The notes beneath the pieces were generated by a model, which worked only from the letters and a program-made list of their open reading frames with translations, did not search any database and was not told the DNA's origin. A program made the position numbers and the translations under genes. This document shows positions 22,401 to 34,800 of a stretch of 64,000 nt of DNA, one piece after another (positions within the stretch are counted from its first letter, which is position 1; each line of letters begins with the position of its first letter). The stretch spans positions 28,026,169 through 28,090,168 of the forward strand of contig NC_089316.1 in NCBI RefSeq assembly GCF_036669915.1, read 5' to 3'. The stretch is from Pocillopora verrucosa (Eukaryota > Cnidaria > Anthozoa > Scleractinia > Pocilloporidae).

Positions 22401-22792
22401 GATGATAAAACAAAGGATTATGCCGATAGAAATACCGGAGGTCAAGTAAATTCGTCACATGAGGTCACACAACTCGGGTAATATTCAGAGTGAAAATTTG
22501 CATATTTGAGCGGTCGAACGAAAAAAATCATTTCTCAAAAACTAAAATATATTTTCAAAAAAACTGCACCACAATTATTAGGACATATTGGGCTACAAAA
22601 TATGAAAGTAGGATAGAAAACGAATTTGGACGACTTGCCGCTGTTTGTCGGATGCATGTTGACATTAGCTCTTAATTGCTGATTTTGTGTCTATGTATCC
22701 CTCCCATTCTCAGAAGGGAAAAAATATTTATTTTGCGACTGGGTAATATGTTGAGCTGATGTTTAAACTATTTTCAATCACCTCTTTTTCAG
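19401..22792. repeat. 5' flank of TPR-CHAT gene B, duplicated at 55640-62316
   Basis: This flank is largely colinear and near-identical with the flank of gene C; B has an extra 3 kb (57700-60738) and an extra 233 bp (60988-61220). It contains no supported ORF and probably includes promoter and 5' UTR. A candidate untranslated exon ends at 20188 (donor AAG|GTAAGC), with an ATTTGCAT octamer at about 19888, both conserved in the duplicate. Confidence 0.6.
22105..22232. mobile_element. Decayed TIR element (left arm deleted)
   Basis: It starts GGGACGGACC and ends with ATCTAATAGTCCGTC. The duplicate at 61614-61765 keeps both arms, which are complementary. In this copy about 20 bp of the left arm are gone. 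Confidence 0.5.
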
Positions 22793-22849
22793 GCCAGGAT
22801 GACTTAAAAGAACAACTTTTTAAGAAGCATCAGTCTTCTTACAGTTGCT

Positions 22850-25800
22850 ATGGCTACAGGAAGAAGTTCAATTAAAGTTCCATGTGAAAATGAAGACTTA
22901 CCTGACAAAGAAAATGCACCAGATTTTGACGAGGACACTTTACGAGGTGAGCTAGGTTCAACTTCGGCTTCATTTATTGTTAGAACAATTTCTATTCGAT
23001 CAGTTTCAAGAATGCAAGCAGATGTGGAAAAGGACATTTACAGTGTATGACCACTTTAAAGGATATTTGGCCAGTCATGACTCTCTTCTATGATTACAAT
23101 ATGCTGTTCATTGAGAAGATCTATGACACAGAAACTTTTGCTATTTTCTTTTCTAACAGTTCAAAGCAATAACACAAAGTTATAATAAGTTAAGACTTTA
23201 TTTGATCATCATATAACATCCACTGTGTAAGTTTGCATCATAGTTACCATCATCATCATCACCATCATCATCACCATCATCTTTCTATTTTAATGAAACA
23301 TAATCACTTTGAAACCTTCAACATTCCCTCCCTTCTCCTCGAGCAACCCACAGGCATTTGATCTTCATCCAAGCCAAAGAGGGTGGGGGGGGGGAGGGGG
23401 TTTTAAGCCTGCCTGGCTGGCGTTAGGGAATTTGAATAAAAACTGTCACATCTAATTTCCAGTAGAGTACAAGTGTTAATTATCATTGAATATGGAGGTG
23501 TTTAAGGTAGATAGTGTACTTTCACTTACAAATGGCTCAGAAGAAATAAGGCTTCAAGGTCTAGGTTTTAAAGCTTGGTCAATTAGTTTTTAAGGCTTGA
23601 TCAATTAGTTGAAAGTGAAATTCTTAATTATTTCGCCTTTTACATACGATTGTGTGGGGCATTTGAACAATTTATTAATTTTGCCCAGGGAATAGGAATT
23701 TTAGGAATCTCCAGGGGTTTTGCCTCGAATTCAGTGACGCTTATAATTCTCATCATTATTCTTACCCATGTTGTCACCTACATTGTTAGCATCATCATAA
23801 CTATCGAAAATCTGCAGATTTGAAATCTCCAGATCTTGGCAGCTCTGACTATACACGAATAATTATTAACTACGACCACAGACTTTGACACCCATTTTTA
23901 AATTTTTTTCGAATTATTTTACTTTTTCTTTGCAGCCACAGCTGATGTTTATAGGAATGAGGGTAATGAGGCCTTCAGGAAAGGAGATTTCATCAATGCT
24001 ATTCATTTTTACACCAAAGGAATTAAAATGAACTGCAATGACAAAGAACTGAAGGCCAAACTGCACAACAACAGGGCAATTGCACATTCTAAACTTGGTA
24101 AGATGATGAGAGCTTTAATATGCATTTTTTTTCTATTTTGAAGCTATTGAGTTGTCTGTAGTAGTTTTCTGAAAAAAGGTGATGATTTTGAATGCATGCC
24201 CGGAAAAATTTACATCTTATCTTGGCCTCTCAAATATACAAAGAAGTAACCTCTTACCCCAGATATCAACGAGCATCACGAGTTTTTCCCAAAATTACAG
24301 TAATGGTAGTTGGTTTGCAACATGTATGGTTAATCAGAGATATTTATTTCAATAACAGGAAATCACCAGGATTCACTAAGGGATGCAGAAGCAGCCATTG
24401 AGTCAAATCCAACTTTCCTTAAGGCAATTGTGAGAGGTTAGATATGTTAGCTGTACTATAATAATAGTAATAAAAAAAGAACTCAACACTCTAAGGTTAA
24501 ATGAGGTCAAATGGAGTTCAATCTTGTCTCAATTGACTTTAATTAAGAGGTCAAGACCACCCTTATGTACATTTGAATCCAGCTCTTGACTGCTACGCCA
24601 TTACTTCCATTAATCATGATGAGAATATTATTTTGAACGGGATGAAGAACTCAATGCGGAATGCAAAGCAAAATTTCAGCATGAATATTTTAGTTCCTTA
24701 AGTTCAATGAGTCACAGGTGTCAGATATGTTAAGAGCGTATCCACGAGAGCACCGGACAGTCGTGCTACATGCCATCTCACAGATTTCAATGAAACTTTG
24801 CCAGTTTAAAGGGTCTACCCCAAAACTCAAAAGACAAACTGGTTTCTGTTTTGGTTTTTTTCGGGGGGGAGATAGACCACTTTCTCGGTTTTTTCTTAGT
24901 TTTCACCAAGAAAATCGCTTCAAATAGGTAAAATGTATGAAGCTCTCATTGCGATGGTATTTAACCAATTACTTTGAGGATTTGTACACATATTTTTACA
25001 TCCTTAGTTAATGTCTGCTGCGAGCATCAGTCAGTTTGATGACGGCTTGTCAATCAACAGAGGCAAATATACGACTGTGTTTTTAGACTTTTCGATTCAT
25101 CCAAATATTTGACAACTTTGAGGTCAAATATCTCCCGTTGCCAGAAAGCTACAACACTAATCTTAATTACCCTTTATAACCGTTGTTCATGCTGTCTGCT
25201 AGATAACAATTTCAGAATAATCTGCAGCTCTCTATGATTATTTTCCTACTTCGATTGTAAAATATCTGCATATTTTTTTTTCAAGTATTCTATTACTACA
25301 TATAAATCCACATCTCTCTAGATCGAGTGTTGCCGGGTTTAATTGCGTGACTTGTAAAATTTTAAAATAAGAATGAGCCAGCAGTAATTTGACGAGTAGG
25401 CTTCCTGCAAATCTCCCTTGATGAAATCCTAAGACATAGCCAGTTGTTTTCGTGAGCAAAGACAATAAATATGAAAGAAAAGTGAGATGCAAATGTCTTT
25501 CTTTTTAGCGTAATAGCAGCTGTACCCTCTCCTGCAGTCTCCGTCTAAATTTTGCAAGGTCCCTCCTTATCTTCTGCCTTCAGTTGTTCGGTCAGTTTCG
25601 AATTCTGAAGCTAGATCATTGGCATCGGCCTCTCCGTCCTCATTCATATTTACAGAGGGGGACCTCATCAATAAACCAATTATTGTTACGGCAGAAAACT
25701 GGCTGAAGTATCGAGCGAATTGCTGCTGTATCAACCGGTCAGTCTTAGACAACATTTCTGGCTGGTGTCGTCTCTTAAACTCTCTCGATATTTGGGAAAT

Positions 25801-28800
25801 CACATTAGAGGCGGTTGCCTTACTAGTTTCCTCCCTTGCCCAGCACACGTCTAGGAGATAATTCTCTGCTTTCTGAGAAAAGGTGGCTGTGTTTTGTGTT
25901 TTCCAAAGAGCCTATCCAAAGTCCACTTGGCTAGTTGAGGATTGTTCGTCAGAATTTTTACCTGAGGTCCGACCTTGAACATAGCCATCCCCTACAGAAT
26001 GGCAAGCCAGTCTTAGTCCATTTCCTCTTGATCTTATCCTAGGCGGAATTTTTTTGTCGGCTTCACTGTGTTTGTCTTTGTCAGGGTACATTTAGATGGT
26101 AGCAAATGACTGAAACGTCTTGATACATCCTTCTTTTTGCAAGAATATCTCGCTTTCTTGTTCCGTCTATGACGGATTGGGTATAGTTCTCGCGATGACC
26201 CGCGTTCAGAAATCTGTGCACGTTGCTGATAACCACCCGCTTCTACGATTAGTTTGCTGAAGGTTTCTAATGTGATGAGCCTAGTGAGACCCTGAGGTGC
26301 TTCAAACCGTGCCAGTTGGTCTGCGCTATAAACTTGTCACAGTTCTTAAGTCAGAGGGAGGATCGCCCACCCCTATCTATGTGAGCTCCTCTACAGTACC
26401 TGCGTATCCCTTGCAATCATATGATATAAAGTTCATCTCAGTCAAAAATCACCAGCTAGGAAAACTGATGTTCAGATAAGCGCTCTTCTTGCCCTTCTTC
26501 CTTATTCATTGCCGACTCTAAGATAGCAGCTACAGTACGCGTTCTATTTAGGTTTACAGTCACCTTGCCGCCATCAGGAAGACTCGCCACCAGCTTTGAT
26601 TTCTTCTGCCATCTGCAGATTCATCTCTCTCCCACTTTATGTCTCCAATTTTTATGAGGAGGATACTGGCATTTACGAACCCGAAGGTCTGAATCTCACA
26701 CTAAGTTGTGCACGATATTTGAGGTACATCGTTAAATAGCGACCTTCGTAATCTCCAAATAAGCCAATACACGCTAGAATAAGCTCCATCTCGGACGAAA
26801 CACATGTTTGGGATACACCGACGTCTCTCAAATGTTTTTGTTTAAGCTGTATACCCACGAATTTAGAGGTATGAGCTGTTGCCGTCCCTGTCCAGCGCGA
26901 GAAAAATAACATTTGGTCCTACAGTTAGTTGCAAATGAACAAGACAACTGCCCCATCTTGACTTTATCAATTCGAGTGTTAGATTGAATTGAGGGCTTTT
27001 TAGACATTCGATTTCTTATATGGCATCACTATGAAGACGTAATACAACTGATACACCTACACTACATAGGATTAACAATGTCTGTTGCGCTGTTGCGAGA
27101 AGGAGGAAAATATTACCGGAAGTGTAAACTCTTTTTAAAAAGAGTTTCAGAGACGTTTCAGAGATGTCTATCTTTGATCGGCTGTCACAAAAAAATGACC
27201 CCCACTTAAATTTACACGGAAAAATGAACTTACCAACTCCTTGTTGAAAAAATTGGAATTCATTTGACCGATACGCCGGCTTTTTCCTCGGGCTGCTATA
27301 AAACAGTTCATAAATTGACTAATGAATAAAATGTTTTGAAATACCGTTCGAAATTTGCCTTTTTTTTTGCGTGCAAATCAAGGGTAGACGAAGTTTTTAA
27401 AACATTTGACTAGAATGTCATGGAGTTCACCTCGATAATTTTCGTCGGCCAGAGTCAAGACGCGCCAAGGTAAGCGACATCGCCCTCCAGTAAAATAATT
27501 TTCCAAAGAATAAACGTGGCAAGCGTGAGGAAACGCACATTTTTTTATCATTGTGATCAAAGCCCAATGATGTACCTAAACTGGTACTTACGGTATCAAA
27601 CCATTGATTATGACAGGATGAGCTTAATTTTTCTGTCGAGGTTGACGTGATTTCACATTAAAAGCGTTTTTGACGGAACAAACTAGTGAGCATCGCTGCA
27701 CGAACTGAGAAAGTAAAAACTTGTTTTTATCTCCCACGCGTTTCGTCTGACAATAGTAGACTTCATCAAGGATTTTTCAAGTAGGGTAAATAAGCTTTCT
27801 CATATACAAATAGTAAATAAGTTGTCTCTTTGCTATTGAAGCCAGTGGATAGAATTCGCCAGGTGCGCCTAAGGTGTTATGCATGCGTGACATTTTCCGG
27901 ACGTTACATGTACGAGTACGTGATCCGTTTGAGGGTCACAGATTTAGGGTAAATATTTCACCCCTCAACATCACGCAATGTCTCTAGTTTATAGAGGTCT
28001 TAAAACGTTTCATTATATGGAGTTGCCTTCTGCGGGTAGAAGGCTACAAGCGAATTTCTCAGGCGTAATTGCCTTTGATTTCTCAATTGATGTTGTCGCA
28101 AACACAGTTTTTGGGAGTCAAGAGACAAAAAAACTTATCAGGACCTAGTTTCATGTTCTAATGGAAATAGATAGCAAATAGAAACACATTTTCTTGAGAA
28201 ATAAAGTCACAAATGACGGGGGTTCTCTGAAACAAATAGTGATAGAAAACGATTTCAGTTCTGGTCAATATTGACTTTTCATGGCCTACTTCCAAATCTG
28301 AGAGAACGCACGCGTAGTTAATAATATATGGGGCTATTGATATTTCCTATCAAAGAAGGGGGGGCAGAGTTTCCCGTCATTCGCGGTATGGAAAAGCCGA
28401 AGTTGTTACCCTCGGGAACTTGTACGTCAACAAGCAGGCGACATGTGACTCTAAAATCTCCTCTACTGTTACAGTTTCCTTATTGTAAACTGTGCGATAA
28501 TGATAATAGACGATCAAAGTATAGGCTAATGAATGTTTTGTTCTGTACAAGAGCCCAATGTCCTGATTTTAGCAAATCTTCATAGTAATAAACGACTGAA
28601 GAAAGAAACGCAACGATTTTCCCATTGATTTTTCGTCTACATGCATCTCTCTAAACGTGAAATTTTCCATTCCTACAAAAAATCTCGAAAGTTTTTCACA
28701 TTTTTCACCTTTCTTGATCAATCATCTTGTATAAAGAGCTAAAAAATGTAGGTTTATTTTGTCAAGTGACCGCCTAGAGCAAGAAGTGCGTGACAGGTGT

Positions 28801-31800
28801 AGTTGAGAGAAACTTGTCACAGTCGCAGATTTTAAAAGGCATCCAAGACAAAAATATGGTAGTGCCCAAAGATTTTTTTGATGATTTTTAGAGATGAAAT
28901 GATGGGTTATAAAGGGTAATTAAGATAAGTGTTGCAGCTTTCTGGCAACTGGAGATATTTGACCTCAAAGTTGTAAAATATTTAGATGAATCGAAAAGTC
29001 TAAAAACACAGTCGTATATTTGCCTCTGTTGATTGACAAGCCGTCAATCGAACTGACTGATACTCGCGGCGGCCATTAACTAAGGATGTAAAAATATGTG
29101 TGCAAATCCTCAAAGTAACTGGTTAAATACCATCGCAATGAGAGCTTCATGCATTTTACCTATTTGAAGCGATTTCATTGGTGAAAACCAAGAAAAACCG
29201 GGGGGTGGTCTATCTCCCCACAGAAAAAAACCAAAACAGAAACCAGTCTGTTTTTTTGAGTTTTGGGGTAGAGCCTTTAAACTGACAAAGTTTCATTGAA
29301 ATCGGTGGGATGGCATGTAGCACGACTGTCCGGTGCTCTCGTGGACACGCTCTTAAGTCACTATCTAGCTGTTTTAGAAAGAAGGATCAGGACTTACCTA
29401 ACTCTTAGTGTTTTTTTGGGAGTTTTTGATCCCAAATTAAGTGTTCTTAGAAGTTTCAGTTGTCTGTAAAGCTAAATAAATCTAACTGAAACTTAATAGG
29501 GCCTGTTTATTCTTTTCCGTTTAGTTTTTTTTGTTTTGTTTGTTTTGTCTTTTTTTTTTCTTCTGGTCTGTAATGATTTCAATGGTTTCAGGTTCTTTTC
29601 TCAGAATTGAGCTACAGTAATTGTATGCTTCTTTGTGTTGTTGCCTACAGGAGCCACTGCTTGTGTTGAATTGAAGAGATTTGAAGAAGCAATCACTTGG
29701 TGTAATAAGGGACTAGCTGTATCCTTTGAAGGAATCTTTCATTTTTAACCGTGGGTATTAAAAAAAGTTTCCATAATTTGATGTTTTAAGGGAGAAAATA
29801 CAAAGAAGGGTATTAATTATGATGGGAACTTATCAGTTCATATACTTTAAGTGTGTGTGATTAAAAACATAGGAGAAGTTATTACCTCATGACTTATTAA
29901 TGAAATTACTCCTTTTAGCCAATTTGACTTAGTTCTACTATCCATGCCAATAACTGGTACATTAGTTTAAATAACCCTTTAATTTCCCAGACCAAATTTG
30001 TAATTATCCTTACTGTCAACCATACAATTCTTGTAATGTTAGTACAGAGAATTCAGTATTGCATCAACTAACTATTTTCAAATTGATATATATTTTTTTA
30101 CTCTCAACACTTATCTGATTGATATTGTATTGCTATTGTAAGGAGAAATTCTCTTTTGGTCACTCACGGGAGTTAAAGGGTTAGAAGACTAATATTCATC
30201 CAGTTTATACATAGTACTTGGGTAGATGATCTCTCTAAAACAAGCCAGAACAAAAAGCTCGGTAATGTTTACATATTTTATGCAGATTTTCTCGCCTTCG
30301 ACCTTTTTCCACTATTTAGAGACTCGGAAACTTTCGTCCTGCTTTCCTATGGACAAATAAAAATTTTAAAGACATGTGTTTGTGTTGTAGACTCATTTCT
30401 TCCACTGCTGTAAAACATTTGTCTGATGTTAAAGCTATATTAATTTAAAAATTGAGCAAGTGCTGCTCAGTTTTTGGAAACTAAGGATTAAATCTAGATA
30501 TTTCGCGTTAAATTTTGAGGCTGTAGACAGAAAAAACATTTTTTGAAGTGTAGATTTACTTCATAACTGACTTTAAGACTGAATGTTGATAAATCATTTA
30601 CCTTTCATGCAAAGCCCTCCTAATGGGCCATTTCATAGTCGTGTACTTAGTTGCCAAGCCTTTGATTTGGAGTGAGGCTGAAGGTGACCTTGTTGTGATA
30701 GAGACCGGTATCTAGAAACGATAACAACAAAGTAGTTTGCATTTAAAAAGCAGCAATGTTTTTATCATAACAAGGTCAGCCTTTATCATCCCTCTTGTTC
30801 AGAAGCTTGGGAACCAAGCACGCAAATGTTAAAATGGACTATTACATATCAATATGATCAGAAACATAATCTTTTTTGTTTTTCCACATTTAACCCTTAA
30901 CATAAAAAAAAAGATTGACCAAAACAATAGGATCTTGTTGTCATTAAGACTTCAGTCTGTCAGAGAAGTGGGAGATAAGTCCAAGAAGGAAAAAGATCCT
31001 ATTAGTCATGACCACGTTAGCGCAAGTTCAGGTGATATCAAGAAAGTCATAGACTTCTATAATTGGGGAGAAGCCATAGAGTACCTAAACCTACATCTTA
31101 AAATAGCAAAAGAAGTAGGAGACAAGCATGGGGAGGGTGGTGCTTATGGCAATCTTGGCAATGCTTTTCACCGTCTGGGTGATTTCAAAAAAGCCATAGA
31201 GTACCACAACCTACATCTTAAAATAGCTAAAGAAGTAGGAGACAAGCATGGGGAGGGTCGTGCTTATGGTAATCTTGGCAATGCTTTTCACCGTCTGGGT
31301 GATTTAAAAAACGCCATAGAGTACCGCAACCTACATCTTAAAATAGCTAAAGAAGTAGGAGACAAGCATGGGGAGGGTAGTGCTTATGGCAATCTTGGCA
31401 GTGCTTATTCTAGTCTGGGTGATTTCAAAAAAGGCATAGAGTACCACAACCTACATCTTAAAATAGCTAAAGAAGTAGGAGACAAGCATGGGGAGGGTAG
31501 TGCTTATGGCAATCTTGGCAATGATTATTCTAGTCTGGGTGATTCCAAAAAAGCCAAAGAGTACCACAACCTACATCTTAAAATAGCTAAAGAAGTAGGA
31601 GACAAGCATGGGGAGGGTAGTGCTTATGGCAATCTTGGCAATGCTTATTCTAGTCTGGGTGATTTCAAAAAAGCCATAGAGTACCACAACCTACATCTTA
31701 AAATAGCTAAAGAAGTAGGAGACAAGCATGGGGAGGGTCGTGCTTATGGCAATCTTGGCAATGCTTATTTTAGTCTGGGTGATTTAAAAAAAGCCATAGA

Positions 31801-34800
31801 GTACCACAACCTAGATCTTAAAATAGCTAAAGAAGTAGGAGACAAGCATGGGGAGGGTCGTGCTTATGGCAATCTTGGCAATGCTTATTCTAGTCTGGGT
31901 GATTTAAAAAAAGCCATAGAGTACCACAACCTAGATCTTAAAATAGCTAAAGAAGTAGGAGACAAGCATGGGGAGGGTAGTGCTTATGGCAATCTTGGCA
32001 TTGCTTATTCTAGTCTGGGTGATTTCAAAAAAGCCATAGAGTACAACAACCTACATCTTAAAATAGCTAAAGAAGTAGGAGACAAGCATGGGGAGGGTAG
32101 TGCTTATGGCAATCTTGGCAGTGCTTATTCTAGTCTGGGTGATTTCAAAAAAGGCATAGAGTACCACAACCTACATCTTAAAATAGCTAAAGAAGTAGGA
32201 GACAAGCATGGGGAGGGTAGTGCTTATGGCAATCTTGGCAATAATTATTCTAGTCTGGGTGATTCCAAAAAAGCCAAAGAGTACCACAACCTACATCTTA
32301 AAATAGCTAAAGAAGTAGGAGACAAGCATGGGGAGGGTAGTGCTTATGGCAATCTTGGCAATGCTTATTCTAGTCTGGGTGATTTCAAAAAAGCCATAGA
32401 GTACCACAACCTACATCTTAAAATAGCTAAAGAAGTAGGAGACAAGCATGGGGAGGGTCGTGCTTATGCCCATCTTGGCAATGCTTTTCACCCTCTGGGT
32501 GATTTCAAAAAAGCCATAGAGTACCACAACCTAGATCTTAAAATAGCTAAAGAAGTAGGAGACAAGCATGGGGAGGGTGGTGCTTATGGCAATCTTGGCA
32601 ATGCTTATTCTAGTCTGGGTGATTTCAAAAAAGCCATAGAGTACCACAACCTACATCTTAAAATAGCTAAAGAAGTAGGAGACAAGCATGGGGAGGGTCG
32701 TGTTTATGCCAATCTTGGCAATGCTTATCGCCGTCTGGGTGATTTCAAAAAAGCCATAGAGTACCACAACCTACATCTTAAAATAGCTAAAGAAGTAGGA
32801 GACAAGCATGGGGAGGGTCGTGCTTATGCCCATCTTGGCAATGCTTTTCACCCTCTGGGTGATTTCAAAAAAGCCATAGAGTACCACAACCTAGATCTTA
32901 AAATAGCTAAAGAAGTAGGAGACAAGCATGGGGAGGGTGGTGCTTATGGCAATCTTGGCAATGCTTATTCTAGTCTGGGTGATTTCAAAAAAGCCATAGA
33001 GTACCACAACCTACATCTTAAAATAGCTAAAGAAGTAGGAGACAAGCATGGGGAGGGTGGTGCTTATGGCAATCTTGGCAATGCTTATCGCCGTCTGGGT
33101 GATTTCAAAAAAGGCATAGAGTACCACAACCTACATCTTAAAATAGCTAAAGAAGTAGGAGACAAGCATGGGGAGGGTCGTGTTTATGCCAATCTTGGCA
33201 ATGCTTTTCACCGTCTGGGTGATTTCAAAAAAGCCATAGAGTACCACAACCTACATCTTAAAATAGCTAAAGAAGTAGGAGACAAATCCTTGGAGGCAAT
33301 GGCCTACTGCTCATTAGGATGCCTTTCTGAGTTGCAAGGTGGACTGCCAAAAGCCGTTGAACATTACCAAGCTAGCATAAACTTATTTAATTCCTTGAGA
33401 GTACTTCTTAAATCTAGAGATGAGTGGAAAGTTAATTTTCGAAATCAGCATCAAATGGCGTATACGGGTTTGTGGAGAGTTCTCGTAGAACAAGGTAATG
33501 TAGATGAAGCCTTATTTGTTGCTGAGAAAGGACGAGCTCAAGCTCTAACCGACCTCATGGAATCCATTTTTCGTGGTGGAACAAGTCACCACAAGGGAGA
33601 AGATGAAGATTGCGCAGTTTTAAAAAACGTTCCATCAAACACTGTCTTTCAGGCAGTGGACGAAGCTAACGTCAATCTTTGGGTTGTGTCCGAAGGAAAA
33701 CAAGTTCAGTTAAGACAAAGTAAACTCAAAGGTTTTGTTTCAGAGAATAGTGGATCTAGCCAGTCCTTTGAGTCGTTCATGCTCGGTGTCTATACACAAC
33801 TTGGTGTTCGTTCTAATGTGAGATGCGAGAATCGATCTTTAGATGCTTTGAGGGAGGGCCGTTCAAAAGTGGATGAGAAAACCAAAGAAGCCAACCCTCA
33901 ACCTCACTTCCAACAAGACGGATGCTTGAGCACTTTGTATGATATCGTTATGAAGCCGGTGGCTGACTTGATTCAAGGGGATGAGCTACTCATTATTCCT
34001 GATGGACCCCTGTGGATCGCTCCTTACGCTGCATTGAAGGATGGTAATTCTAAATACCTGTGTGAATCGTTCACAATCCGAGTCGCTCCATCGTTAGCAA
34101 GTCTTAGACTCATTGCCGATTGCCCAGATGATTATCACAAAAGCAGTGATGCGTTACTTGTAGGAGATCCTTGGGTATCCGAGGTTACTAACAGCGAGGG
34201 AGAGAAAGTCCTCGAGCAGCTTCCGTCTGCTAAAGAAGAAGTAGAAATGATCGGAGAAATTCTGAATATCACGCCAATCACTGGCAGAAAAGCCACGAAA
34301 CGTGAGGTGTTGAAAAGACTCAGTTCCGTTTCCTTAGCTCACTTTGCGGCACACGGATGTATGGAAACTGGCGAAATTGCTCTTACACCTGACCCAGACC
34401 GAATATCTTCTGTGCCTACCAAGAAAGAGGATTACATTTTAACGATTCGAGATGTGTTGAATGTTCAACTTCGCGCTAAACTTGTTGTGCTCAGTTGCTG
34501 CCACAGTGGTCGGGGCGAGATCAAGGCTGAAGGTGTGGTTGGCATTGCGCGCGCTTTTATGGGGGCTGGTGCTCGGTCTGTTGTGGTGTCCCTGTGGGCG
34601 ATTGATGACGAGGCTACTCTCGAGTTCATGAAATGCTTTTATCAACACCTTGCAGAAGGTAAATCTACAAGCAAGTCACTGAACCTGGCCATGAAAAGCC
34701 TCAGAGAATCAGATGAGTTCCACGACATCAAGTACTGGGCGCCCTTTTTGCTGATTGGAGATGACCTCACGTTTGACCTGATGGCAAAGGAAAGAGAAAA

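Larger units (their letters stand above)
24730..29356. mobile_element. 4.6 kb DNA transposon-like element with 452-bp TIRs and TTAA ends
   Basis: The left arm 24730-25181 and right arm 28905-29356 are inverted copies with few mismatches, both ending at TTAA (TTAA-GAGCG ... CGCTC-TTAA). A TTAA duplication is typical of piggyBac and Kolobok. The terminal GAG fits Kolobok-style ends better than the CCY of piggyBac, but the superfamily is not proven. The interior holds minus-strand protein relics (25567-26912) that I cannot assign. Confidence 0.7.
24437..29650 (+). other. Intron 3 of gene B (5.2 kb)
   Basis: Most of this intron is a 4.6 kb inverted-repeat element (24730-29356). Outside it are only AT-rich non-coding sequence and a T-rich tract before the acceptor CCTACAG. 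Confidence 0.8.

Noticed and set aside
24192-24401. 69-codon ORF across the intron 2/exon 3 boundary (also 63735-63944)
   Set aside because: It reads exon 3 in the wrong frame and depends on intron sequence; the supported frame is the spliced TPR exon.
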